Assembly (NCBI RefSeq): GCF_042453785.1
Contig: NC_091664.1
Span: 10,637,001 to 10,701,000, forward strand
DNA length: 64,000 nucleotides
From: Malus domestica
Lineage: Eukaryota > Streptophyta > Magnoliopsida > Rosales > Rosaceae
Direction of reading: 5' to 3'
Under the pieces are notes generated by a model. It searched no databases and was not told the DNA's origin. It saw only the letters and a list, made by a program, of their open reading frames with translations. Shown here one piece after another: positions 1 to 11,102 of the stretch (its first letter is position 1; each line of letters opens with the position of its first letter). Both the position numbers and the translations under genes were made by a program.

Positions 1-1543
1 CATATCAGTTCTATAGAATACCTCTAATAGGATTCTAGGATCACATTGTCATAACATTTATCATGCTTATTGATAAGATTTTTAACGTCTATGCAAATAG
101 GGTCAAAATCACATGAAATACTTGCAAGAATACAAGGATATTGTAGTATAGATGCTCATGCAAGGTCGTTTTCCTCAAGGACTATTTGGATAATTTATGT
201 AGAAACAATTCCTAATCAAAATACTTAGAATTAAAACTTGAGAAAATAAAGTTTGAGATTGGGTAAATTAAAAAACGAATTTTAATTAAAAGCTAATATA
301 ATCGAAGAAAAGATTTTTAAATACCAATTTATAAGGGCACTAGGGTTCCACCATCACCTAGCAATCCTATGAATTTCTACCAATTACTTACGATTTACAC
401 ATGCTACTTCGAAGGTTAGGTTTTCCTAATATATATTCTCCTCGTGATATTCAAGCAAGAACGTATATCTAACATGCAATCCGTCTGTGATATTCAGATC
501 GAATATAAACATGCAAGACTCATTAAGATTTATGAAAACCTTTTGAAGAACCATGCAACCCCTAAGAACGTGATATTCGCCTTAGATGAAATTACAATTA
601 TCAATCACAAGAAGCAATACTCAATCCTCCGGTGATATTCCGACCGAAATGTATCCAATTACTTATCTAAACATCCTAATGGTGGCCAATCATCAAGATA
701 AGTAGATAGTTTAAAACAGTGATCAATAATTCAAAGTGCGCATGCAATCAATCATAAGCAATTAAATAAAAATTACATATTCATGCTAATGCTCAAGGCT
801 TCGCCCTAGCAAAAGGAATTAGTTATGCATATTCATAATTGAAATCATAGAAAATATTATTACAAATAAAAGGAATGAAAGCACCTTGAAGTAGAAAATC
901 TCCAAGAACCCTAGCCAAGTTCTTTGTCTCTGAAGTTGAATAATAATAAGCGTAACCTAAAACTGTAGACGGCCCAAGCAATATATTTGCTCCGCCCCCA
1001 CAAACCCTAAGACATAGGTTTTTTTATTCCAACTAGGAAACTAAGAAAAATAATAAAACATCTTAGAAAATAAAACCCTAATTAAACTAGGAGAATCTGC
1101 CAATTACTTGTCCAGCCACGTTTTAGCCTCAGATCTCCTCCAAATCCGGCCCAAGATAGGTTGTTTTAAAGATAAGGGCGTTCCGAACACATCTCCAAAA
1201 GGTCACGAAACCATCCGAGGTCATCTTGGGCTCTAAAAACGCACTTTAAGCCCAGAAACGTCATTTTCCAGCACCGCGCATCGCTCCTTTATTTTATCGC
1301 CAGCAAATAACCGCTTGATGGAAAAATCCCAAATTTTGATACGACCAAGCTAAGTAACTCACGAACGTCCTCCAACTGGAATTACTCCAAAATTCGTCCA
1401 TTTGTCCATGTTTTGTTCCAGAGGAAGTCGAAAGTCCTATATTGAAAATACAATTCAAAGTATCAAAATTCTTCCAAAATATTAACCAAAATATACCAAG
1501 AATAGGGTTAAATATATAATATAAAATTCACTTATGCTTATCA
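1..1543 (-). mobile_element. LTR of an Athila/Tat-like retrotransposon (solo or window-truncated)
   Basis: Read on the minus strand, this stretch is recognisably the same family as the LTR at 30286-31718. Both share the start (TGAT...TTTTATATTATAT...CCCTATTCTT), the purine-rich middle near 900, and the end around 105-180 with 'GCAAGGTCGTT' and 'CTTGCAAGAAT'. The minus-strand start lies at 1543. The other end lies near 60-110 but is not sharp, and I found no clear target duplication, so it may be a solo LTR or one LTR of an element extending out of the window. It is more diverged from the 30 kb copy than the two nested copies are from each other. No coding sequence. Confidence 0.7.
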
Positions 1544-3712
1544 TTTACATTAATAAGAAGATAAATAAACACATATATATCACAATATGATGTCGCATAC
1601 ATGTAAACCGACGTATATATGATCTAAAGAAAGTACACTGATTCTGGAATCTTACAACTCAAATAATATCACTCAAATAGTAGTAAGGAAGATTAGAAAG
1701 GAATCTAGAAAGAAAATAGGTGTGGTAAAAATAGTACTCTGCTTCTCCACCAAATCTACAGAAAAACAGCATTATTGGACCAAGTTTAGGCCCCCTTTGG
1801 AGAATCAAAACTAAACCACATCGTGTAATATTATATGGGTTTTGAAGCTTGTGTTTTGTACTTTAAAAGCATATAAAGTTTGTAGAAAACGGAGCTTTGA
1901 TTTGGAAGTTATGCCAACAGAAAAATGGAGTCTTCAAACTGGAAACCCAGTTTTCTGCTGCTGTTTGGCAGCTCGTGACCCAAGTTTAAATAAGGTTTTG
2001 ATAAACCAAAACTCAACGGAACTGAGTGAAAACAATGGGGTTACGATCATGAACATATGTACTTTTGACACACTAAAAATTTTCTCCAAAGGAGCACATA
2101 AAGACTTAGAAATTAAGAGCCAAAGAAGGCTACTCGAAACTTGAGTTGTCTTTGCAAAGAAATCAATTTTCTGCAACTTACATAGCTGCCCACTTCCAAT
2201 TCATATAACAAATCCCAAAATACTTCCTAGTAGTCCAGAATTCATGTATACAACATCCAAAACTAACATGACTCAAAAGTAACAAGAAATTGACCTTCTG
2301 AACCAAACCCTTAATCAAGAAATTTGATCTACACACCCAATCCGAATTACCCAACTCTAATTCATGTTCAGACTGGTTCATTGAATGGTAGAAAACCCTA
2401 AACAAAACTAAGAACTCCAAATACATCATGGCAGTTTCAATTCAAATATATGTGCAGCAAGCGTCGACAACACCGACCAAAACCAAAAAAGAACCTCATG
2501 CTCATTCATTGAATCTGATCAACAAACACCACACACAAACGTAGAACAAGATATTGTAGGACATGTGGAATTAACCCATGGATTTCAAAATTATAAAAAT
2601 TAATCAACAAAACAAGAAAATATCAAACACATTTTAAAGCCTTTTGTCTATTATGCTACTCACCATTTATATGTATAATCTCTTGGTAGTCTTGCTAATC
2701 TAAAGGACATCATAGTGACTGGACCAATATGGAGTCTATCGAATCTCCATCGGCATCAATCGAAAGGTGAGAGTGTGTGTGAGAGTGAGAGAGTCGGTGG
2801 TGTAGCTTGGGGAAAAGTGTGAGCCCCGATAGACTCTTCCCCCCACCCCCTACTTCTCGATAGTTCTCTTTTATTTTTATTTTTATCTAATTAGTTTTCT
2901 CTATCCTTTTTTTGATTGGTCCCTTGCTTTCACTCTCTTCTTCTGATTGGGCCTCCTTCTCACAAAGTGGGAGTTTATTGAATTTATAATCTAAAGTTTA
3001 GTAAATCGATTTTAAATGTCCACAACTATACCGTCATATTCTGGACTCACAAACTGATTTCGCCTATGAACTCGTGGTTTCGAGATCTATTCAAAAACGT
3101 TACTCGTGACCTCGACAGGCCAACAAATTTTAAAGATTCATTACGGAATTTTAAACCGATAACTATTCGATTTAATTTCTAAAATTAACGGAATTAAAAT
3201 TAACTAATGAAAATAGCGTAAACGTGTAATACAATAATGAGATACGTAATTAATAGTGAAATTCTGGGGACGGAATTTCACATCAATTGTGTACAAGATT
3301 AACATAAACAACTAAGAGAGAAAGTAAGAAAGACTAAAAAACTTGGAGATTGAGGCTTGCATAAGATTGAGGCTTGCATAAATGTAATGTCCTAAACACA
3401 GAATTTCGTTCGTACTCTTGTGCTTGTAGTTCGGTAAGTGTTTGTCTCCCAAGATTAAATGTTCTATAATCTAAAATTGAAATCTTTGGGCTCTAGTGAA
3501 CTTTATATATTCCGTAATTTCAAAACACGTCTTGGAATTTAACAAACTAAGAATGAGAGAAATAAAGTGGGAAAACTCTATTTCTCAAGAGTAAGAATTA
3601 ATTCTATTTTCTACTCCTTAATGATAATGGTTTCATGGTTTTATATAGAACCCACATACTTATTATTAAAGAGATGTAATTTTTCATCTTTAAGTATACA
3701 TCCTTTGGCAGC
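1544..3712. other. AT-rich intergenic DNA, possible old LTR fragment
   Basis: No gene is recognisable. Short open frames on both strands at 1842-2430 lack homology I can name. From about 2550 to 3283 the composition changes (GAGTGAGAGAG, CCCCACCCCC, then a region ending 'GGGGACGGAATTTCACA'); that ending resembles the edges of plant Ty3/gypsy LTRs on the minus strand, but I could not place a matching start or target duplication. A 17-bp unit AGATTGAGGCTTGCATA is directly repeated near 3347-3380. Confidence 0.4.
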
Positions 3713-5894
3713 CACTTAGTATTACGGTCAAGTGGTATTCCTTTTCATTGTAAGTGAGAGAGGTCTTAAGTTCAATTTTCACCAAAACCAAAAGCGAATT
3801 TGAATTACATTATTGCTAGCATATTACATGGCTAAGCCCATCTCTCTTTTGACACACCCCGTCCCGAAGGAGGGCATGCTGGCCGTCATGTGAGAGTGAC
3901 GTAACCATTTACACAGTTCGGAAGCTTTAAAAAATACAATTACTAAGATGAAACACCTGAGGGTGAGTCCTACTTTTGTGAATTCTGTCAGAACACCGTT
4001 GGATTCCTCGTGGCCACCAAAGCTCTGTTATCTAGAACCTGGAGGGGCGCAAAACAAAATTGAGTGGGTCAGTAAAACAAAGTTTTTCGAAAACATTTCA
4101 TTTAAAACATTTCTAACCCCTCGCCGTAAAACCTGTATACTTTCCCAGAAAATAACATAATAGCATATACCTTTAAATATCTCAAATCATCAATCTTTAT
4201 CAAAACCAGAAAGTATGTCATGCTATAATGTCAAAAATAGAATATGGATGCATCAATATAACAGGTGAAATAAGGAATCAACTGGAGACCCTGCAGTTGG
4301 TCCTGTACGGTTAATTCTATAGCTTAATATCCAATCCAACCGGAGTCACCACGGTGACCTGTACGGCGCTACTCTGCACATAAATCGGAACTACCTGAAG
4401 TAGTCTGTACGACAAGAATGGTGTAATAATACGCTCTAGTGCTTCTCTCATCAATCATCTGTGCACATAATCTAAGATCACCTACCAGTCGGAACCACCT
4501 CTAATGGTCTATACGACTAGCATGTTGGAACCCTCTATCGGTCTGTACGACATGCACCTACTTGGATCCAAGGTAAGCGTGCGGTGCGGTGAATAATATA
4601 AGCACTAACACCAGGGGTGCAGGTTATGAGCGCTCAACACAATTCACATCATCAATGATTCACATGAATAACATAAAACTCACCTGATACTCACATGTGC
4701 GTCACAGCACCAATTCACATATATATATGCATCAATTATCAATTCATATATCTCATAATATGCATGCATGGCATTTTAAAACGTACTTTCATTTAAACTC
4801 AATTTCTGGGAAAAATATCAATAGTATATAGGTATAAACAGAAATACTGCCCACTCACCTGGAGTTCGCCCAACAACTCTCTAGCACCACACATCAAGGC
4901 GTCATGACGATCGGCGCCTAGAACAATAATCAAATCCAACCTCAGAAACACTTCGATTTCACCAAAATCCGTGCGGAACCCTAGAATTGGGTGAGTTCCA
5001 ATTCGTCTTCAAATCAACTCCGTCGTCCCAACCAATGTTTGGGCTTTGTTCTAGGTCCTAAGGGAATGCTAAAGGTGTTAGTAATTGAAAGAAAACATTT
5101 CAAGATTTGAAGAATTTGAACAAGAAAGTCGCGGCACCCACGGGTGCGTTCTTCACCAATTCACCATCAAATTTCATGATTTTTGGGGTGAAACATGAAG
5201 AGGGAAGGCCTAGGTGTTGATTGGAAGTGGTACCTTGATCCAATTTGTGAGAATTCCGGTGAAAATTGTCGGAATTTGGGTGTGGGTGTCGCGGGTCGAA
5301 ACGGGTCGCGGGTGAAGACCCATTTTTCTTCCTTCTCTCCTCCGCTTCTCACCCTCTCTCCTTTCCTCCTTTATTTGTTCCAATTGGCCGGTCTCCTCTC
5401 TCTCTTCTCCCCATTCGCCTGCACTCTCTCCTTTCTCTCCCGGAGCTCCTGCTCTTTCTTCCTCTGGTTGGGCAGTTTTGCCCAATCTCTTCTTCTTCTT
5501 CTTCTTCTTCTTCTTACGCACACACACACACAAACCTTCTTTCTTCTCATCCCATCCATCCATTTATTTCTTCATTAAATCTGGGCCGTTCACTTTCATA
5601 AAAGAAATTCCAGATTTTACTAAATTATAATTCCTAAAATGCCCAAATTTCAAATGTTAATAAATTCTTCGATATAACTCCAAATCACGCACCGTCTGCG
5701 CCCACGCGTCCGTAGCGACGAGTACTACGAGGATATGTTAAGAAAACAAATCTTAGATGGCACGACACAACAATTAACCTTGAATAATGCGCGTGCCTCA
5801 AAGGGCATTTTTGTAAAATCCTTTATTAAAACTTTAAAACTCTTAAAATCAGGGACGGGCTGTCACATCTTTAGTGTAGATAATATCGTTTATT
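3713..5894 (+). repeat. tRNA-derived SINE split by a solo LTR
   Basis: 3713-3849 and 5868-5894 together make one SINE copy: a Pol III box A-like segment (TTAGTATTACGGTCAAGTGG), a box B-like segment (GTTCAATTTTC) and a 3' end 'TGTAGATAATATCGTTTATTAAAAAA'. The same unit recurs at 6035-6386 and, more degraded, at 16380-16500, 49195-49370 and 50867-51000. The interruption is exactly the LTR at 3850-5867. Family assignment rests on comparison of copies within the window. Confidence 0.6.
3850..5867 (-). mobile_element. Solo LTR, Ty3/gypsy Tekay-like
   Basis: The element starts TGACACACCCCG and ends GGGCTGTCACA on the plus strand and is flanked by a perfect 5-bp duplication TCTTT (3845-3849 and 5868-5872). 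Blocks inside it match the LTRs at 37176-39444 and 21137-23486: the 'CGCTCTAGTGCT' segment, 'AACCCCTCGCCGTAAAACCTGTATA', and the repeated 'GGAACCACCT...GGTCTGTACGAC' units. No internal gag-pol lies beside it, so it is a solo LTR left by LTR-LTR recombination. A TTC microsatellite lies at 5489-5515. Orientation is inferred from the coding element at 24-39 kb. Confidence 0.85.
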
Positions 5895-5902
5895 AAAAAA
5901 TA

Positions 5903-6022
5903 GGGAATTGTTATTGACACTCCAAAAATCTTATTTTACACTCCAACTTTCTATAATTAGAAGGAAAAATACACTTTTAACGAGTGTAGCATGAGATTAT
6001 TGTAGTGCTAATAATAGTTCCC
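5903..6022. mobile_element. hAT-type MITE, 120 bp
   Basis: Begins GGGAATTGTTATT and ends AATAGTTCCC (imperfect terminal inverted repeats). It is flanked by a perfect 8-bp duplication AAAAAATA at 5895-5902 and 6023-6030. Size, termini and 8-bp duplication fit a non-autonomous hAT element. Non-coding. Confidence 0.7.
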
Positions 6023-6034
6023 AAAAAATATTAA

Positions 6035-6386
6035 GTAAAGTCATTTAGTACTACGGTCTAGTTGTATTCCTCTTCACTTGTAAGTGAGGAGAAATGTTTA
6101 GTTATGACGGGAACATAAGTGGTACACCACGTGGTTTAATATGAATGATGGGAAATTTTATTTTTTAAGTTATTAAATTTTTAGCACACATATCCCATCA
6201 TTTGCATAGTGACACGTGGTGTACCACTTCGTGTACCGATTACACTGAAAAATCTCTCGTAAGTGAGAGGTTTTATGTTCGATTCTCGCTAAAGGTAAAT
6301 TTAAACCATAATATTGCTGACTCATTGTGAAGTTAAGCCCACCTCCTGCACTTAACGTAGATAATATTGTTTGTTAAAAAAAAAAC
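6035..6386 (+). repeat. tRNA-derived SINE interrupted by a MITE
   Basis: Box A-like TTAGTACTACGGTCTAGTTG near 6044 and box B-like GTTCGATTCTC near 6279, followed by a conserved body and a 3' end 'GATAATATTGTTTGTT' with an A10 tail. The two promoter boxes are separated by the 170-bp MITE at 6089-6258. Second copy of the family at 3713-5894. Confidence 0.6.
6089..6258. mobile_element. Mutator-type MITE, 170 bp
   Basis: Terminal inverted repeats of the form GAGA(A/G)ATTTTTCAGT, with an inner palindromic pair GTGGTACACCACGTG / CACGTGGTGTACCAC. It is flanked by a perfect 9-bp duplication GTAAGTGAG (6080-6088 and 6259-6267). A 9-bp duplication is typical of Mutator-like elements. A second family member is at 15490-15659. 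Confidence 0.75.
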
Positions 6387-7610
6387 AATATACATCCTTT
6401 TTTTATTTTTTGGAAACTTACAATATACATCCTTTGACTAACAGTAAATATTCAAAGGTCCCTTTCCATTTGGAAAAATATACATGCACTGTTGAATCCA
6501 ACCAACGGTTACAACCATTTTTCATTCAAATTTAGTTACATATTATACTAATTAATATTATAATATATAATTTTTCAACAACTATAACTTCCATCACGGG
6601 GTGTGTACTACTAATATATCTTTGTCAATGTAAACAACTCTGATGAGGTCTCGGTTGGCCGAATTTGGATCATGCTGGAGGACGTAAACACCATAAGTCC
6701 CGATCTTTATGCTCGGATTTCGATCCATTGAATTGCATGAGTTTGATTCCTACCAAATTACTGCAATATAAGTTTAATAGATATGATTGACTATTTTAAG
6801 AAATCAAACTCACTAATATGTGGAATTTGCTTCTATTAAACTTTTAATTTACGGCTAACTAAGTGAGTTTGATTATAATTTATAAGAATCAAACTCAAAA
6901 TTTCCCAATAATTGTGGAAAAATGTTATTCTTATGCAACACCAACAAAGCATTGAATTATTTATTCTCAATGCACTCCATTACAATTCAATACTAATTCA
7001 TAATGTCTAGTCTATCCCAACAAGAAATGGATTGGTTTGGTTTGGTTTAATTACAAAAATCTAAACTGGACCAATTCAAATATAATTATACTTTTACTTT
7101 CATATGTCATCTCAGGTCTAAATCAAATTGAGCCCGCCCTTAATAAGATTGTAACAAAGTGAAGTTCAATTAATTTTTTGTTATTAAAAGAACTAGTAGG
7201 TTTGCAAATTAGAGTAGCTCGCAGTTGGTGCAAGGCAAAGGCAAGGCCCAAAACTTGCCCTCCAACCTAGAATCCATCCGTGGTCCAAAAATGCAAGGGC
7301 AAGTGGTGGGCCAAGCAAAGCCTGCCCAAATGCTCGAGCATCTAAACTCTTGCCTTGCACCAATAGGCATGCTGATGTCAGTATGACGTCATGCTGACGC
7401 CAACCACCTTTTTTTAATTTTTGATATCAGGCGTGTTTAACACATGTGCAAAAAACGGTGAGTGGTACAAGCTCTACACGGGTGGGCTTCGCTGCATTAG
7501 ATAAACAGCAGAGCCAAACGTCTCCATGACATGGCTTGCTGTGAACCTTTGGATTTTCAACGATCAGATGATTTGAAATTGGAAAATACCAAAACAAATA
7601 TTTCTTTTTT
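6387..7610. other. AT-rich intergenic DNA with a small inverted-repeat element
   Basis: No gene is recognised. A small palindromic element lies at about 7222-7366, bounded by TTGGTGCAAGGCAA and its reverse complement TTGCCTTGCACCAA. The open frame at 7531-7752 runs into the neighbouring foldback repeat and has no recognisable domain. Confidence 0.4.
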
Positions 7611-8251
7611 GGGTAGTTTTATTAACACCCCACAATTTTATGAAGACACCCGCATTTTTTTTCCAATTGAACTTCCTCTTTTACCCTTATTGGTTGGGAA
7701 AAAAAAAAATGGCACCAACCAATCCCTTTGCCGGCAGCCAACCACCATATAGCACCACCCTTGAAATGATCTCAATATTTACAGTTGGTATATCAAATTA
7801 ACTAATGCAATCCATTTATTGTGTTGAACTCTGTTTGCTGACTTGGGTTTTGGAATGTAAACAAGTTAATTGATTTGGAAGCATATTGTGGATTGGAGGC
7901 GTTTGATTGGTTGATGTTCGGTGATAGAAAATTTTATTGCTTGAAGTTTGACAAAGACTTTAAATTGGTTGCTTGGGTTTTGCTTAAAGTTTTGGCTTTT
8001 GTATGAATAGGGAACTTTGTAAAAAATTGAAGACGAGAGAGAGGCTAGAGAGGAGGTGACCGGAGTGGATTGACGACTCCGACGGCAGAGGTAATCAGAG
8101 GTTGTTGTCCAGTTGGGGTGTTTGGCCCTCTTTCTTTCGTTGTTAGGAGGTGGGGAGGGTTCAGAAAAATCAGGGGTAAAATTGGAATTTTGTAGGAATT
8201 TTTTGAATGTGGGTGGTTTCGTAAATTTGTGGGGTGTAAATAAAACTACTC
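7611..8251. repeat. Foldback/MITE-like element
   Basis: The left arm (about 7611-7680, GGGTAGTTTTATTAACACCC) and right arm (about 8190-8250) are imperfect inverted repeats of roughly 60-70 bp separated by about 500 bp. The interior is non-coding. No clean target duplication was found, so the exact ends are approximate. Confidence 0.55.
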
Positions 8252-9139
8252 TTTCTTTTTTCAGACAAAAAATAAAAGGTTTATTGCAAATAGTTTTTGA
8301 AATTGACCCTTACTGTCAAGATAGTTATTGAAATTGAAAATCAATCAATGTAGCCCTTAAAAATAGGTGTCGCAAATCAATGTGGTCATTTCGTCACAAT
8401 TCTATTAAGTGTTGATGTAGCACATAAATTGGCCCTATAAGTCATTTTTTTCTCACAAATGATCATTGAAATTGACCCACAACATCAAAATGGTCCCTGA
8501 AATTGATATGCGACATCAAAATGGTCCCTAAAATTGACTCGCGACATCAAAATGGCCTCTGAAATTGAAAATTGATCAATGTAGTCCCGCAACTAAGTGT
8601 CTCAAATCAATGTAGTCATTTCGTCACAATTCTGTTAAAAATTCTGTTATGTGCTGATGTGACACATAAATGGGTCACCCAAGTCTAATTAAATTAAAAA
8701 AAATTACAAATAGGCTTAATAATTTAATAGTTGATAAAAAAATTGTCAACCAAAAAACCCAGTCTTGCAATTACCTCTGATCCGAGTCCACATTTCTCTA
8801 CCTCATTCGCTCTCTATTCTCTAAACAAAATTTCAATACACTCATCTTTACACACTTCGATACCCTTCACCGAATTGAACCTAAATCGAGATCACTTTTG
8901 GTGACGGCTTGGCCTATTGTCAATGACTCACCGTTAACTAGGCGATCAACATCCTCACAACCTTAATCTTGAAAACTTGTTCGGCGCTTTCCTGGTGGTC
9001 TGGTGATGCAAAGAACGACGATATCTGCATTAAGATAATGAGGTTATAACCGAGGTGCGTCTATTATTGGTTGAAAACTATTCACACACCCCTCTTAGGC
9101 ATTGACAAGCCTTGAGCATCTCTTTGGAGTAGATCCTAC

Positions 9140-10365
9140 TAGGGGTGGATTTTTTTGCCAAATTGCCATGCCAACCGAATTGCCAACCGTGCAATACCGA
9201 TTTTGTGCCAAATTTTTTGTACTAATCGATAATGGTACGGTATTGTACCGTACCGAAATTTCATGGTACAGTATTGGTAATAGATACCATTACCACGGTA
9301 TTACCGTACCATACCGAAAATACAATATAATTTATAATTTATAATTTATATAATACATAATTATATAACACATATTTATAATATTCTAATAATTTGAAAA
9401 TAAAACCCTACTTATATTAGCATTGTTGTTAGTGACTTTGATCTCTTAGAATTGTGGAAATCAAACACAAAAGAGTTCCTAATTCTTTCACAAATAGCCA
9501 AAATATCTTTGTAACCCCCACTTCTACTGTTGCTAGTGAAAATGCATTTAGTCTAGGGAGGAGGGTTGTGAACCCTTTTAGGGTATCCTTGACTCTTAAA
9601 ATAATGGAGGCACTAGTCTCTACTAGTGGTTGGCTTAGGGCAGGTGAAGTAAACTTCTATAAGGACCAACGGAAGATATGCTTCAATTTTACAAGGAAAT
9701 AGAAGAAGAGAAAACAAGAAAGATATGCATTAATTTTTTTAGTAAATTTGTTATTAAATGGTTTTCAACTTTAATTCTTCTTGCTACTAATTAATATGTT
9801 TTCTTTGTTTGTAATGTAGGCTTGACACAAACTCAATCTTCTACAAGTTCAATGCCTCCTCCAAAAGCTTCAACATCTCAAGCTTGAATAACTGATCAAT
9901 GAATTCTCTTTTTTGAAGTTTACTTCCAATTTTCATTTGGTTTGAAACTTTAATTTCTATTTGGATTGTTAACTTCTATTTGTTTTGGTTTGTAACTTCT
10001 ATTTGGATTGTAAGCTTAATTTTCATGATGAATCTTGATGAATCTTGATGCTTCATTTGAATTATTATGTGTGTGAATTGTGAATGATGAATAATAGATG
10101 AATTTAATCTATAATGTATGAGATAAAGGTACAAAAAAAGAAGTTTTGCCCTTGAATTGGGTTAAAAAAACTAAAACATATTTTGTCCCAAAACAAAATG
10201 GCAATTACCATTGCCATACCATGCCAACCAAACTTTTGGCAATACCGAACTTCGGTATACCGAAAGTTTGGTACGGTAATGGTATTAGATTTTACCAAAC
10301 CAAAAATTTGGTATGGTAATTGGTACAAGGGTTTTGGTACGGTAACCGTTCCGAACCCACCCTTA
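9140..10365 (+). mobile_element. Internally deleted hAT transposon
   Basis: Termini TAGGGGTGGAT and ACCCACCCTTA are inverted repeats, flanked by a perfect 8-bp duplication GATCCTAC (9132-9139 and 10366-10373), the hallmark of hAT insertion. Subterminal regions are rich in GGTACGGTA/TACCGTACC motifs in both orientations, as expected for transposase-binding repeats. Only the 3' transposase exon survives (9454-9702), so this copy is non-autonomous. Confidence 0.85.
9454..9702 (+). pseudogene. hAT transposase C-terminal dimerisation domain (fragment)
   Basis: A short open frame of 82 codons contains the hAT dimerisation signature: a hydrophobic run, then 'STVASENAFSLGRRV', 'NPFR.SLT' and a terminal 'EALV.TSGWLR'. 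In intact Ac/hAT transposases this domain ends a protein of about 600-800 residues; the catalytic DDE part and the BED zinc finger are absent. The domain recognition is from memory of the family consensus. It is a relic inside the transposon at 9140-10365 and is not a host gene. Confidence 0.8.
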
Positions 10366-11102
10366 GATCCTACTATAAGAAAAAGAAATTTCATTGTGCA
10401 AAAAGGCATTTAGACAACCTTTTTAATTAATTATTAAACCCACATCAGCACATAACAATTTTTTTTTACAGAATTATGACAGAATGATCATATTGATTTG
10501 CGACACCTATTTTTAAGGACTACATTAATTGATTTTCAATTTCAGGAATCATATTGATCGTGTTGATCAATTTTAGGGGCCATCTTAATAGTGTGGGTCA
10601 ATTTTAGGGATCATTTGTGATAAAAACCTGTAAATCATATGAGACCTATTTATGTGCCACATCAATATTTAACAGAATTTTTAATAGAATTGTGTCTGAA
10701 TGACCACATTGATTTGTGACACTTATTTTTGAAGATTACATTGATTGATTTTTAATTTTAAGGACCACCTTGATAGTGGTGATCAATGTCAATGACTATT
10801 TGTAATAAAAATCTAAAATAAAATAATAAGTTTCTCAAAAAAAAAAAAAAAGAAAAAAAAAGGAATTGGGAAAGAATGAAAAAAACTAACAGATGTCTCC
10901 AAATCACAGCGTGTTGAATTAGTCTCCCGACCATTTGAATCCCATCCTCAAATTTCAATCAAAATTCGTCAACTTTCCGTCGGATCCCAAATGGGGAAAT
11001 GGAATGCTGATTCCCCAAAATCTTAATTTCAAATTCTTAGGGATTCCTGATTTTTCATGGTTTGATTCATCTTTGGAAAAAGGTCGATCAGGAGAAGCAG
11101 CA

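Larger units (their letters stand above)
8276..10816. mobile_element. Element with long terminal inverted repeats
   Basis: About 400 bp at each end are inverted copies. The left arm (8276-8700) holds units such as 'AAAATGGTCCCTGAAATTGA' and 'CAAATCAATGTGGTCATTTC'; the right arm (about 10430-10816) is the reverse complement, ending CTATTTGTAATAAA. Within each arm the same 60-100 bp unit repeats imperfectly. No transposase of its own is visible; the interior holds the hAT relic at 9140-10365. Long inverted arms suggest a foldback or Mutator-like element; the superfamily is not settled because I could not find the target duplication. Confidence 0.55.

Noticed and set aside
5195..5601. Overlapping open frames on both strands (up to 127 codons)
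   Set aside because: They lie inside the solo LTR and over a TTC/CT-rich tract; composition-driven, no domain.
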